DNA from: Crocinitomicaceae bacterium
Lineage (GTDB): Bacteria > Bacteroidota > Bacteroidia > Flavobacteriales_D > Crocinitomicaceae
Length of the DNA stretch: 13,261 nucleotides
Assembly (NCBI GenBank): GCA_024643585.1
Contig: JAHEMP010000031.1
Coordinates: forward strand, 1 to 13,261
Reading direction: 5' to 3'
Shown here: in pieces, positions 1 to 6,819 of the stretch
Position numbering within the stretch: position 1 is the stretch's first letter
Layout: the number at the start of each line of letters is the position of its first letter
Notes under the pieces: generated by a model
The model's input: the letters and a program-made list of their open reading frames with translations, nothing else
Told to the model about the DNA's origin: nothing
Databases searched by the model: none
Position numbers and translations under genes: made by a program

Positions 1-1344
1 TGCATCCGCGTTGAGTCCAGCTTTAATTAGATTTCTTCGATTAATTTTATGATTAACGGATAGATAATACGATAGTTTAGTCGTTTTGAAATAATATCCC
101 ATTAAAGGGAAAAGAGAATCCACCCTGATTTTTTCAATTCCCCCCTCTTCATAAACGCTGCGGATTAAATATTCGTGGTGCGACTTAGAAACATCGTGAC
201 TCAAACCTAAATTAGTCGCAATGAAAGTTTTTTCGTTTAGTGATTTCTTGTAAACCAACCCACTTGTAATCATGGCTGTACCAAAATGTTGGTCTCTATC
301 TCCTTCGCCATACAACTCATCCGTGACCTCAGTTTGATCAGAAACAAGTATATCGATGTCACTTTTACCTCCAATAGCGTAAAGTGAAAGAGTTCCTCCC
401 TTTTTAAGTCCCCAATTTAATTTAAAAGCCCCATCTCCATAAACAGGTACAGCAGTTGTTCCTAATTGAATACCCAAAGCTTGAAACATACTTAAGGTGG
501 AGTATCTACCCATCACGAGGTAACTGGATTTTCCAGATTTACTCAATGGACCTTCTGCGACCATTTCAGTTCCTAGCAAACCAAACTGACCTGTAAATTC
601 ATGGTTTTCATTGTTTCCATTTCTCAATTTCAAGTCAAAAACTCCCGCGACGGTATTTCCATATTCAGCAGGGAAAGCAGACATGAAGAAGTCAGAATTT
701 CCTAAAATCTTATTATTCAAGATTGATACAGGCCCACCAGAACTTCCGGCTGTAGCAAAGTGACTAGGGTTAGGAATGTCGATTCCTTCTACTTTCCAAA
801 CAACACCTAATGGTGAGTTTCCTCGAATAATAATGTCGTTTCTAGAATCATCGGCTCCTTGAACTCCTGCAAAGTTAGATGCCATCCTAGCAGGATCTGA
901 ACGGGATCCAGGGTAACGATTGGTCTCTTCAACACTAAATTGCTGAGCAGACACTGTGGCTAGCTCATTAATTACATCACCATTTTTTCGGGCAGAAACG
1001 GTTACTTCCTCAATTTCCGTGAAACTTTCCTGCATGCCCATATTTACTATCGTTTCTTTTCCCGAATTCACCTCAATCGTTACAATTTTAGTGTCATAGG
1101 TCAAAACAGAGGCTTTTAGGTCATGCTTGCCTACAGGAACATTCTGAATAGCAAAATCACCATCAACATTTGTAACAGCTCTGTATTTTTTTATCGAGTC
1201 AGTCGTGAAAATCTCAACCCTCACCCCAATCAAAGGATGATTCGTTTCAGAATCTACTATCTTCCCCCTTACATTTTGGGAAGGTTGTGCTATTGCATTT
1301 GAACAGAATAGAAATATAGCAACGAAGAGAATTAGTCCTTTCAT
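1..1344 (-). CDS. TonB-dependent outer-membrane receptor, N-terminal 448 residues (3' end outside window)
   Basis: This encodes the front part of an outer-membrane TonB-dependent receptor, a beta-barrel that imports a ligand using energy passed from the inner membrane by TonB. The open frame starts at ATG 1344-1342 and stays open to base 1. Residues 1-20 form a signal peptide ending AIA before Gln. Residues ~24-110 are a carboxypeptidase-regulatory-like beta-sandwich (VRGKIVDSETNHPLIGV, then NVDGDFAIQNVPVGKHDL). Residues ~118-240 are the plug, with DPARMASNFAGVQG, NDIIIRGNSPLG and FPAEYGNTVAGVFDL, all typical of Bacteroidota receptors; barrel strands follow. The ligand cannot be read from the sequence and no SusD gene is seen. 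It lies 42 nt behind the substrate-binding lipoprotein gene on the same strand, so co-transcription is likely. Only a poor promoter-like pair (TTG, 16 nt, TATACTTA) sits in that gap. Confidence 0.88.
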   Translation of the reverse strand, partial: MKGLILFVAIFLFCSNAIAQPSQNVRGKIVDSETNHPLIGVRVEIFTTDSIKKYRAVTNVDGDFAIQNVPVGKHDLKASVLTYDTKIVTIEVNSGKETIVNMGMQESFTEIEEVTVSARKNGDVINELATVSAQQFSVEETNRYPGSRSDPARMASNFAGVQGADDSRNDIIIRGNSPLGVVWKVEGIDIPNPSHFATAGSSGGPVSILNNKILGNSDFFMSAFPAEYGNTVAGVFDLKLRNGNNENHEFTGQFGLLGTEMVAEGPLSKSGKSSYLVMGRYSTLSMFQALGIQLGTTAVPVYGDGAFKLNWGLKKGGTLSLYAIGGKSDIDILVSDQTEVTDELYGEGDRDQHFGTAMITSGLVYKKSLNEKTFIATNLGLSHDVSKSHHEYLIRSVYEEGGIEKIRVDSLFPLMGYYFKTTKLSYYLSVNHKINRRNLIKAGLNADA

Positions 1345-1386
1345 AGTACATAGTTTTTATAAGTATAGTTATAATAATCCTAACAA

Positions 1387-3111
1387 TCAGGATTTTCTCT
1401 TCATGAACTCTCTATATTCTTTGATTGTCCACTCTTTTAGGTAAACTTCTCTGAAAATAAATAAGTCCAATGGATTAACATTTAGATTTCTAACATAAGA
1501 ATAGACAATCTCCAATTCTCCATTGTACCAGAGAGGAATAATCGGTGGATCCTTCATTAATTCTATTTCTGCAAGCTCATAAAATTCTCTCTTCTTTTTA
1601 ATTTTTGTTTCGCGGGATGCTTTTTCAAAGAACTCGTCAAACAAAGGATTTTTATATCTAGCTTGATTTACAATAGAAGACTCTCCTCTTGAAAGGGGAA
1701 CCTTTTTTCCGTAGAAATTAAGTAAGAAAGTTTCTTCACTAGGGTAGTCGGCAGCCCAGGCCGCTCGAAAAATGTCACCATTTCCTTTTTCTTCGTCTTT
1801 TTGCAATTGCTCAAACGAAGATCCATCAATATTTACATTGATGTTTAACACTTGTCGAATTTGTTTTGAGAATTCATCGGCTACCGCGGAGTGAACATCG
1901 TTAATGTTAAATCGTAGAACGACGGTTCCAAAGTTTTTTCCATTAGGATATCCAGCTTCAGCGAGCAATTTTCTCGCCTTGTCGGGATCATAGGAATAAG
2001 AATTTTTATTAATTAAATCAAAATCGTATCCTCTGAAAATCGAAGATACGGGTGGTATAATTCCATACTTACCTATTTCGTAATATTGATTTTGAAGTAT
2101 GTTTCTTCCAATTTTCGCTTTATCAATGGCGTAATTGAAAGCTTGTCTCACTTTTTTGCTCTGAAACCTTGGATCCGTGTTATCGAAGTAATAATAGTTC
2201 GTAACGAGTTGTGGGTTGTTGTGAAGTATAAATAACGGAGGCTTGGAGTTGAAGTCATCCAAACGACCTTCCAACATCTTTGTAATTCGACTGGTTGGAA
2301 GACCAATAATCATATCAATCTCTTTATTCTCGAATAATTCTAATTGCTGAAGTTTTTTGGAGTTAAGTACGAATTCTAAAGTATCAAGATAGGGAAGGGA
2401 ATTCCCTTTTTTGTCATAACCATAGTAATCTTCATTTTTGAGCAAGTGAATACGTGCATCATTGATATTTTCGGGCATTAAACAAAAGGGTCCTGTACCT
2501 ATCTTGGATTCACCATTTTTACTAAGTTTACTCGATTGAATAGCACAATATACAAGACTCAATTTTTGCAAGAAATTGTCATCCTTACGAACCAAGTTCA
2601 TGATTATTTTATTTCCTTTTATTCTTAAACCTGAGATCTTGTTTGACTTACCTTGATGAAATTTATCAGCCCCTTCTAATGTGGATTGATATGCAATGGA
2701 ATAGGCTAAACTGGGTGTTTTCGATTCTAATTTACGGCAGGCTTTCTCGATGCTAAAAACTACATCTTCAGGGGTGAATTTCCTGTCGGAATCGCTATCC
2801 CCAAAGTCATGAAAATAAACATTATCCCTCAAGGTGAATTCATAAGTCAATCCATCGTTTTTAATGTTAATTTTCTTAGCAAGCTGAGGTTTAATTGTAA
2901 GTTCTTTTGGATCCATAGAGACGAGCCCCTCAAACACTTGACTCAGAATCATTTGAGTGCTGTAATCTATAACAAACTCTGGCTCGGCCGCTAAATCGAG
3001 CGATTCTATGCACAGACTAACCTTCCCACCTGCAAAACTTGCTTGTTTCTTATGCTTAGAGCAACTTAATACTAGGAGCCCGAAAAGTAAAATGTACCAT
3101 CTGGTGCGCAT
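1387..3111 (-). CDS. Peptide-type ABC transporter substrate-binding lipoprotein (SBP_bac_5, OppA/DppA-like)
   Basis: This is an extracytoplasmic binding protein of the solute-binding family 5, whose members usually capture oligopeptides or nickel and deliver them to an ABC importer. The 574-residue length is normal for the family. Residues 1-17 form a lipoprotein signal with lipobox LVLSC (Cys17). The next residues are basic (SKHKK), not the acidic stretch used in flavobacteria for surface export, so I infer that it faces the periplasm. Family motifs appear in order: YEFTLRDNVYFHD (90-102), KFTPEDVVFSIEKA (111-124), GTGPFCL (205-211), VRQAFNYAIDKAKIG (321-335) and PDKARKLLAEAGYPNG (376-391). 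The ATG at 3111 is the only one giving a full signal peptide. No permease or ATPase gene is in view; the next gene downstream is the TonB-dependent receptor. The true substrate is unknown. Confidence 0.9.
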   Translation of the reverse strand: MRTRWYILLFGLLVLSCSKHKKQASFAGGKVSLCIESLDLAAEPEFVIDYSTQMILSQVFEGLVSMDPKELTIKPQLAKKINIKNDGLTYEFTLRDNVYFHDFGDSDSDRKFTPEDVVFSIEKACRKLESKTPSLAYSIAYQSTLEGADKFHQGKSNKISGLRIKGNKIIMNLVRKDDNFLQKLSLVYCAIQSSKLSKNGESKIGTGPFCLMPENINDARIHLLKNEDYYGYDKKGNSLPYLDTLEFVLNSKKLQQLELFENKEIDMIIGLPTSRITKMLEGRLDDFNSKPPLFILHNNPQLVTNYYYFDNTDPRFQSKKVRQAFNYAIDKAKIGRNILQNQYYEIGKYGIIPPVSSIFRGYDFDLINKNSYSYDPDKARKLLAEAGYPNGKNFGTVVLRFNINDVHSAVADEFSKQIRQVLNINVNIDGSSFEQLQKDEEKGNGDIFRAAWAADYPSEETFLLNFYGKKVPLSRGESSIVNQARYKNPLFDEFFEKASRETKIKKKREFYELAEIELMKDPPIIPLWYNGELEIVYSYVRNLNVNPLDLFIFREVYLKEWTIKEYREFMKRKS

Positions 3112-3304
3112 ACTGCCGAATTTGGTATTTTACAAGAATAACAAAAAAAAAACAGTTACTAACTCGCTGGGGCTCTATTCTTTGAAATTCGTGATATTTT
3201 AAGCCTGTTTTTATAGATTCTCTGGATAACGAGCAGGCCTGTTAACTTTTATTTGTTAATACCTAATTTAAAAAGGCATGAAGATTGCTTGGATATTATC
3301 AAAA

Positions 3305-3334
3305 TTGAAGTTAATATTGTGTAGCTTATATTTA
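3305..3334 (+). promoter_or_regulatory. Candidate Bacteroidota promoter (upstream of two) for the 3357 gene
   Basis: TTG at 3305-3307, a 19-nt spacer, then TATATTTA at 3327-3334 (last base differs from TAnnTTTG). A start about 7 nt downstream would give a leader of roughly 16 nt before the ATG at 3357. It competes with the overlapping pair 3317-3348. Confidence 0.3.
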
Positions 3335-3348
3335 AAAGTATAGGTTTG
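3317..3348 (+). promoter_or_regulatory. Candidate Bacteroidota promoter (downstream of two) for the secreted-protein gene
   Basis: TTG at 3317-3319, a 21-nt spacer and a full-consensus TAGGTTTG at 3341-3348. Transcription would begin near 3355, almost on the first ATG (3357). If this is the promoter in use, either the mRNA is nearly leaderless or translation begins at the second in-frame ATG (3375). Confidence 0.4.
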
Positions 3349-3356
3349 TTTGTAGA

Positions 3357-4175
3357 ATGAATAGTAGTTTACTCATGACTAGATCCTTATTTATAGTCTT
3401 TTTGTCTTTTTGTAGTCTCTCAAATGTTTTCGCTACGCTTTCTATAGAAGGGGTTTATCAAGGAAAAAATTTGTACATTCAAAATCCAATGGATGTTGAT
3501 GGCTTCGGCTATTGCACTACGAAAGTTACTGTAAACGGAGATGTTATGCCAGGCGGAACGAACGTCGCAGCATTTCCAATTGACTTTTCTCAATTCAACA
3601 TTTCTATTGGCGATCCCGTGTTCATTGTAATTGACCACAACGATGGTTGTAAACCAAAGATTCTCAATCCTGAAGTTTTATTACCGAAAAGCACCTATAA
3701 AATAAATTCAATGTCAATTTCTCCAGATGGTAGACTCGTTTGGGAATCGAGTTTGGAAAAAGGAAAATTACCTTATATCATTGAACAATACCGTTGGAAT
3801 AAGTGGGTTTCGATAGGCGAAGTTCAAGGCATAGGAACCGAGAGTAACAACAAATATGAATTTCAAGTTTCTCCTCATTCTGGTGAAAACACTATTCGTG
3901 TTGCCCAATTTGATCATACTGGTAAAGGCAGATATTCCAACGAAGTTAAATTTGAATCTCCAATTCCGGTTGTTTCAAAAAAACCTGCGATTGTTAAGGA
4001 TAAAATAGAATTCTTTTCAAGCGCAAAACCAGTTGAGACGCGTTACGAAATTTATGATGCTTATGGAAACATCGTAAAAAAAGGCGTTGGTAGTCTAGTA
4101 AATTGCACTAATCTTGTAAAAGGAGTTTACTACATTAACTACGACAATATAAACGAGAAATTTATTAAAAATTAA
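3357..4175 (+). CDS. Secreted protein of unknown function with a T9SS type A-like C-terminal sorting domain
   Basis: I do not recognise a function. The protein has a signal peptide ending NVFA (residue 26), so it leaves the cytoplasm. Residues ~27-113 (EGVYQGKNLYIQNP at 31-44, with Cys53 and Cys98, a possible disulfide) and ~114-200 (SMSISPDGRLVWESS at 118-132, IIEQYRWNKWVSIGEV at 141-156, VSPHSGENTIRVAQFD at 171-186) look like two beta-sandwich domains; similar proteins occur across Bacteroidota. Residues ~214-272 match the T9SS type A sorting pattern: YEIYDAYGNIVKKG, TNLVKGVYYINY and a short basic end, FIKN. I infer export across the outer membrane by T9SS, with tail removal or anchoring. 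The first ATG (3357) gives 272 residues. The second (3375, 266 residues) gives an equally good signal peptide, MTRSLFIVFLSF, and fits one candidate promoter better. A terminator follows. Confidence 0.72.
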   Translation: MNSSLLMTRSLFIVFLSFCSLSNVFATLSIEGVYQGKNLYIQNPMDVDGFGYCTTKVTVNGDVMPGGTNVAAFPIDFSQFNISIGDPVFIVIDHNDGCKPKILNPEVLLPKSTYKINSMSISPDGRLVWESSLEKGKLPYIIEQYRWNKWVSIGEVQGIGTESNNKYEFQVSPHSGENTIRVAQFDHTGKGRYSNEVKFESPIPVVSKKPAIVKDKIEFFSSAKPVETRYEIYDAYGNIVKKGVGSLVNCTNLVKGVYYINYDNINEKFIKN

Positions 4176-4198
4176 TAATTCATCACACTGAATAGTAG

Positions 4199-4225
4199 CC
4201 CTGAAGCATTGCTTTGGGGTTTTTT
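4199..4225 (+). terminator. Rho-independent terminator after the secreted-protein gene
   Basis: A 9-bp stem (4199-4207 with 4211-4219, two G-T pairs) closes a 3-nt loop and is followed directly by six T (4220-4225). It lies 23 nt after the stop of the 3357 gene and only 5 nt before the ATG of mce, so it also forms part of the leader of that gene in any read-through transcript. Confidence 0.75.
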
Positions 4226-4230
4226 GCAAT

Positions 4231-4632
4231 ATGATACGAAAAATTGAACATTTAGGAATTGCAGTTAAAAACATGGAGGAATCGATAGCCATGTACGAAA
4301 CTCTGCTTGGAACCACATGTTATAAAAAGGAAATTGTAGAATCCGAATTTGTTCGGACGGCCTTTTTTCAAGTTGGTGATTCAAAAATTGAACTTTTAGA
4401 AGCAACAGATCCTTCGTCGCCAATTGCAAAGTTTTTAGATAAAAAAGGCTCTGGGTTTCATCATGTTGCATTTGATGTTGAGGATATTGAAACTGAATTA
4501 AAAAGATTGAAAAAAGCCGGATTTCAATTGATTCATGAGAGTCCTAAAGATGGAGCTGACAACAAACGAATTGCCTTTTTACACCCCAAAAGTACGGATG
4601 GACTTTTAGTAGAATTATGTCAAGAAAAATAA
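4231..4632 (+). CDS. mce: Methylmalonyl-CoA epimerase
   Basis: This enzyme interconverts the (R) and (S) forms of methylmalonyl-CoA, linking methylmalonyl-CoA mutase to the propionyl-CoA/succinyl-CoA route in the cytoplasm. The 133-residue length is standard. It is a vicinal-oxygen-chelate (glyoxalase-fold) protein with two paired beta-alpha-beta-beta-beta modules. The start IEHLGIAVKNMEESIAMYETLLG (5-27), the stretch KIELLEATDPSSPIAKFL (52-69), GFHHVAFDVEDIE (75-87) and HPKSTDGLLVELC (118-130) are close to the family pattern. By analogy the metal ligands are His7, Glu54, one of His77/His78, and Glu128. The ATG begins 5 nt after a terminator, with no room for a proper promoter; a weak box (TTGCTTTG, 4209-4216) lies inside the hairpin. 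Its end overlaps the opposing HAD gene by 13 nt. No mutase gene is in view. Confidence 0.93.
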   Translation: MIRKIEHLGIAVKNMEESIAMYETLLGTTCYKKEIVESEFVRTAFFQVGDSKIELLEATDPSSPIAKFLDKKGSGFHHVAFDVEDIETELKRLKKAGFQLIHESPKDGADNKRIAFLHPKSTDGLLVELCQEK

Positions 4633-5237
4633 GGATGATCTTCCAAGGGAATCGTCAAGTGTAAAACTTGAAAACCTAAATTTTTTGCTGATTCAACGTG
4701 CTGGATACTATCATCAATAAATAATATTTCTTCAGGTTCAACCCCCATCTTTGAGGCTACTTCCAAAAATGTTTCAGGGTTTGGTTTTCGCATGCCTAAT
4801 TCTTGAGAAAGAAACACGCCATCAAAATAATCTTCCAAATGCCGCACACTTGTTTTTCCCAATTCTCTGCGGACCTTTTCCATATGTAAATCGTTGGTGT
4901 TACTCAACAAATAAAGCCTGTAGCCGTTTTTTAGTCTATCGAGCACGTTTAAACGAGTTTCAGGAAAATCCAGTATCATCGCGTTCCAGGCATGAACAAC
5001 TTGGTTAGGGTTGCTCCCAGGAGGCATTAAATCTAAAATCCGATTAATGAAGTGAAAGGAAGAAACACGTCCTATTTCATAATCATCGAATAGTTTGTTC
5101 TGCTGCGCTTGGGTATACAATTCGTTAAAATTCTTTATTCCTAAGTTTTGAAAAGCGTCAATTGTATTTTGATAGTTCAAATTAATTAGAACGCCTCCTA
5201 AATCAAAAAGAATTGCTTTTACAGATGGATGAATCAT
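4620..5237 (-). CDS. HAD-superfamily phosphatase, subfamily IA, YihX-like
   Basis: This is a cytoplasmic haloacid-dehalogenase-fold hydrolase, probably a small-metabolite phosphatase. All four motifs are present: I, ILFDLGGVLINL with nucleophile Asp12; II, LYLLSNTN with Ser112; III, Lys151 in GMRKPNPETF; IV, FIDDS with Asp175/Asp176. The residue two after the nucleophile is Gly14 rather than the usual Asp. That is also so in E. coli YihX (FDLGNV), a glucose-1-phosphate phosphatase, and the SNTNxLH and LSQxLGMRKP segments match YihX as well. I infer a sugar-phosphate substrate but cannot name one. A helical cap (~residues 18-95) fits subfamily IA; 205 residues is the usual length. The ATG (5237) lies 14 nt beyond the T-run of the upstream terminator, so its own promoter is not obvious. 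The last 13 nt overlap mce in antisense. Confidence 0.88.
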   Translation of the reverse strand: MIHPSVKAILFDLGGVLINLNYQNTIDAFQNLGIKNFNELYTQAQQNKLFDDYEIGRVSSFHFINRILDLMPPGSNPNQVVHAWNAMILDFPETRLNVLDRLKNGYRLYLLSNTNDLHMEKVRRELGKTSVRHLEDYFDGVFLSQELGMRKPNPETFLEVASKMGVEPEEILFIDDSIQHVESAKNLGFQVLHLTIPLEDHPYFS

Positions 5238-5251
5238 TTTGCAAAAGAAAC

Positions 5252-5283
5252 AAAAAAAGGCGAATCGATAATTCGATTCGCCT
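5252..5283 (-). terminator. Rho-independent terminator after the YceI-like gene
   Basis: A perfect 11-bp stem (5258-5268 with 5273-5283) has a 4-nt loop. Read on the minus strand it is followed by a run of seven T (5258-5252, the first being part of the stem). It lies 23 nt past the stop of the YceI-like gene and just ahead of the HAD ATG at 5237. There is no T-run on the plus-strand side, so it acts in one direction. Confidence 0.85.
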
Positions 5284-5306
5284 CACTTAAAAATTATTAT
5301 TTGAAT

Positions 5307-5906
5307 TTATTTTAATTTCAAGTCCAATTCAAAAGAAATTACGGGTAAAACATACTCAGGTTCACCTTCTTTTGGTTTGAAACCAGCTGCGTCTAAAGCG
5401 CTAAAATCAACATCAAAGTTTCCTGAGATACTGCCTTTTCCTTCTTCATAATTGACAGTTGCATCAACAGTTTGCTTAATCTCTTTTCCGGAAATAGAAA
5501 TAACAAGAGGCAATTGACCATTCATATAAGCCCCACAAGTAACTATTACTTTCATGTTGTTTGCTATATCAAAGAATTCAGGAGAACCCAAATGACCAAT
5601 TAACATTGCTTTTTTATCCTCTGGCAATTCATCATCTAATGATTGAATAGTGCTCATGTCAACTGTAAAAGTTCCACTCATTAAATTGCCATCCACAAAT
5701 TCTGCCTTTCCATCACTGAATTTTACATTTCCTGTATGGAAATATTCTGGATTTTTACTTCCTTTCCATCCTAAAGTAGAGTTTTCAGTATCAACCGTCA
5801 AATTGGTCATTTGAACCTCTACCTCTTCCATTTTATCGGAATTCCCTCCACAGGATGCTAAAATTAAGGCGGTACCTGCCGCTAAAAATAAATGTAATGC
5901 TTTCAT
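5307..5906 (-). CDS. YceI-domain lipoprotein
   Basis: YceI-family proteins are extracytoplasmic lipocalin-like beta-barrels; characterised members bind polyisoprenoid lipids. This one is 199 residues with lipobox LASC (Cys19) after a short hydrophobic signal, so it is membrane-anchored in the periplasm or outer membrane rather than soluble. The domain spans ~36-199: STLGWKGSKNPEYFHTGNVKF (43-63), the hallmark GTFTVDMSTIQSLD (78-91) and IGHLGSPEFFDI (103-114), then KEGEPEYVLPVISFELDLKLK at the end. Residues 20-35 are an acidic linker. A good -7 box (TACATTTG, 5930-5923) lies 16 nt ahead of the ATG and a strong terminator follows, so it appears to be a single-gene unit. The lipid ligand and physiological role are not shown by the sequence. 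Confidence 0.88.
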   Translation of the reverse strand: MKALHLFLAAGTALILASCGGNSDKMEEVEVQMTNLTVDTENSTLGWKGSKNPEYFHTGNVKFSDGKAEFVDGNLMSGTFTVDMSTIQSLDDELPEDKKAMLIGHLGSPEFFDIANNMKVIVTCGAYMNGQLPLVISISGKEIKQTVDATVNYEEGKGSISGNFDVDFSALDAAGFKPKEGEPEYVLPVISFELDLKLK

Positions 5907-5922
5907 ATTTTTTGTTTTTTGT

Positions 5923-5930
5923 CAAATGTA
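5923..5930 (-). promoter_or_regulatory. Candidate -7 box for the YceI-like gene
   Basis: TACATTTG on the minus strand fits the Bacteroidota -7 consensus TAnnTTTG exactly and predicts a leader of about 10 A-rich bases before the ATG at 5906. No TTG is found at the expected -33 distance; TGG at 5949-5947 (16-nt spacer) is the nearest candidate. Confidence 0.4.
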
Positions 5931-5978
5931 ATAATATTTTTAATTACCAGGGTAACTATTTAAATTGTTTTAGCTTTT

Positions 5979-6009
5979 TTGGCAATTCCTATTCTAAAAA
6001 GTAAATTTG
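5979..6009 (+). promoter_or_regulatory. Promoter of the cyclase-family gene
   Basis: TTG at 5979-5981, a 20-nt spacer and a full-consensus TAAATTTG at 6002-6009. This is the best match in the window to the Bacteroidota housekeeping promoter (TTG, about 19-21 nt, TAnnTTTG). Transcription should begin near 6015, leaving a leader of about 8-9 nt. Confidence 0.6.
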
Positions 6010-6023
6010 ACCAAAACATATAA

Positions 6024-6785
6024 ATGAAAATATTCTTAGAAGATGGCAAGTCACATATAGACACCGCAAGTGGTTACGATTTGTCAATTCCAATTGGAGG
6101 TACTCATCCAAAAGTCAAAGCATGGTACTTGGATGATCCAAAGATTGAACCTGTGCGCGGAGAAGGATTTATTGGAGCAGTTTCTGAAGGGGCTCCAGTT
6201 AATTTCAGAAATATATTTTTTAACCCTCATGCTCATGGAACGCATACGGAAGGATTGGGACACATAACCAATAAAGTGTATTCTGTGAATGACATTGTTC
6301 ATCCCCTTTTTTACAAAGCGAGACTGGTAAGCATCACGCCGAGTAAAATAAAGGTAAATGGTGAATTTGATGATGTTATTACTTCAAAACAAATTCAAGA
6401 GTTAGAATTAGACTTAGATGCTTCAGAAGCGCTGATAATAAGAACATTGCCAAATGGTGAAAACAAACTTTCAATCGATTACAGCAATACTAACCCTTGC
6501 TACCTCGACGTCGGTGGTGCAAAGTACCTCAAAGAAGCGGGTATTCGTCATTTACTAATTGATCTGCCTTCAGTTGATAAGGAAAAAGATGAAGGCGTTT
6601 TGGCTTTTCATCACGCTTTTTGGAATGTTCCAGATGCTCCAGACAAATTCAGAACAATTACTGAATTTATTTATGTTGACCCAAGAATTGAGGATGGTTA
6701 CTATTTATTGAATCTTCAAGTCGCACCGTTTGAAAACGACGCTTCACCAAGTCGCCCGGTTATTTATAAAATTTTGAAGTCATAA
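6024..6785 (+). CDS. Cyclase-family metal-dependent hydrolase (kynurenine formamidase-like fold)
   Basis: The 253-residue protein belongs to the cyclase family (PF04199), which includes bacterial kynurenine formamidase (KynB) and other metal-dependent amide or lactone hydrolases. There is no signal peptide, so it is cytoplasmic. The metal-site segment is NPHAHGTHTEGLGH (67-80). The HGTH core is kept, but the spacing (His69-x-x-Gly-Thr-His74) and Glu76 differ from KynB's HxGTHxDxPxH, so I do not call it KynB. Conserved later segments are YLDVGGAKYLKEAGIRHLLIDLPSVD (160-185), FHH (195-197) and TITEFIY (211-217), which supply further active-site residues in relatives. The substrate is unknown. 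The gene stands alone, with a strong promoter 15 nt upstream and a terminator that starts inside its stop codon. Confidence 0.82.
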   Translation: MKIFLEDGKSHIDTASGYDLSIPIGGTHPKVKAWYLDDPKIEPVRGEGFIGAVSEGAPVNFRNIFFNPHAHGTHTEGLGHITNKVYSVNDIVHPLFYKARLVSITPSKIKVNGEFDDVITSKQIQELELDLDASEALIIRTLPNGENKLSIDYSNTNPCYLDVGGAKYLKEAGIRHLLIDLPSVDKEKDEGVLAFHHAFWNVPDAPDKFRTITEFIYVDPRIEDGYYLLNLQVAPFENDASPSRPVIYKILKS

Positions 6786-6819
6786 AAAAAGGTTACCAAC
6801 TATTTGGTAACCTTTTTTT
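6784..6819. terminator. Bidirectional Rho-independent terminator
   Basis: A perfect 16-bp stem (6784-6799 with 6804-6819) closes the 4-nt loop CTAT; the outer seven pairs are A-T, giving a T-run at either end. It overlaps the TAA of the cyclase-family gene by two bases and should end that transcript. In the other direction it is the only hairpin found downstream of the kinase/regulator operon, 340 nt after its last stop. Confidence 0.88.

Larger units (their letters stand above)
3112..3356. other. Divergent intergenic region between the binding-protein gene and the secreted-protein gene
   Basis: These 245 bases separate two divergent genes and should contain both promoters. On the plus strand two promoter-like pairs lie near 3305-3348. 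On the minus strand the best -7-like box is TATTCTTG (3140-3133, one mismatch to TAnnTTTG) without a convincing -33 box. A 5-bp inverted repeat GCCTG/CAGGC (3203-3207, 3234-3238) is too short to call a regulatory structure. No ORF or RNA gene is recognised. Confidence 0.5.

Noticed and set aside
3203..3238. 5-bp inverted repeat GCCTG/CAGGC in the divergent promoter region
   Set aside because: Short stem with a 26-nt loop and no T-run; not distinguishable from chance.
4652..5237. Gly14 in place of the second Asp of HAD motif I as a sign of lost activity
   Set aside because: The same change is present in active YihX-type phosphatases, and the other motif residues are all present.
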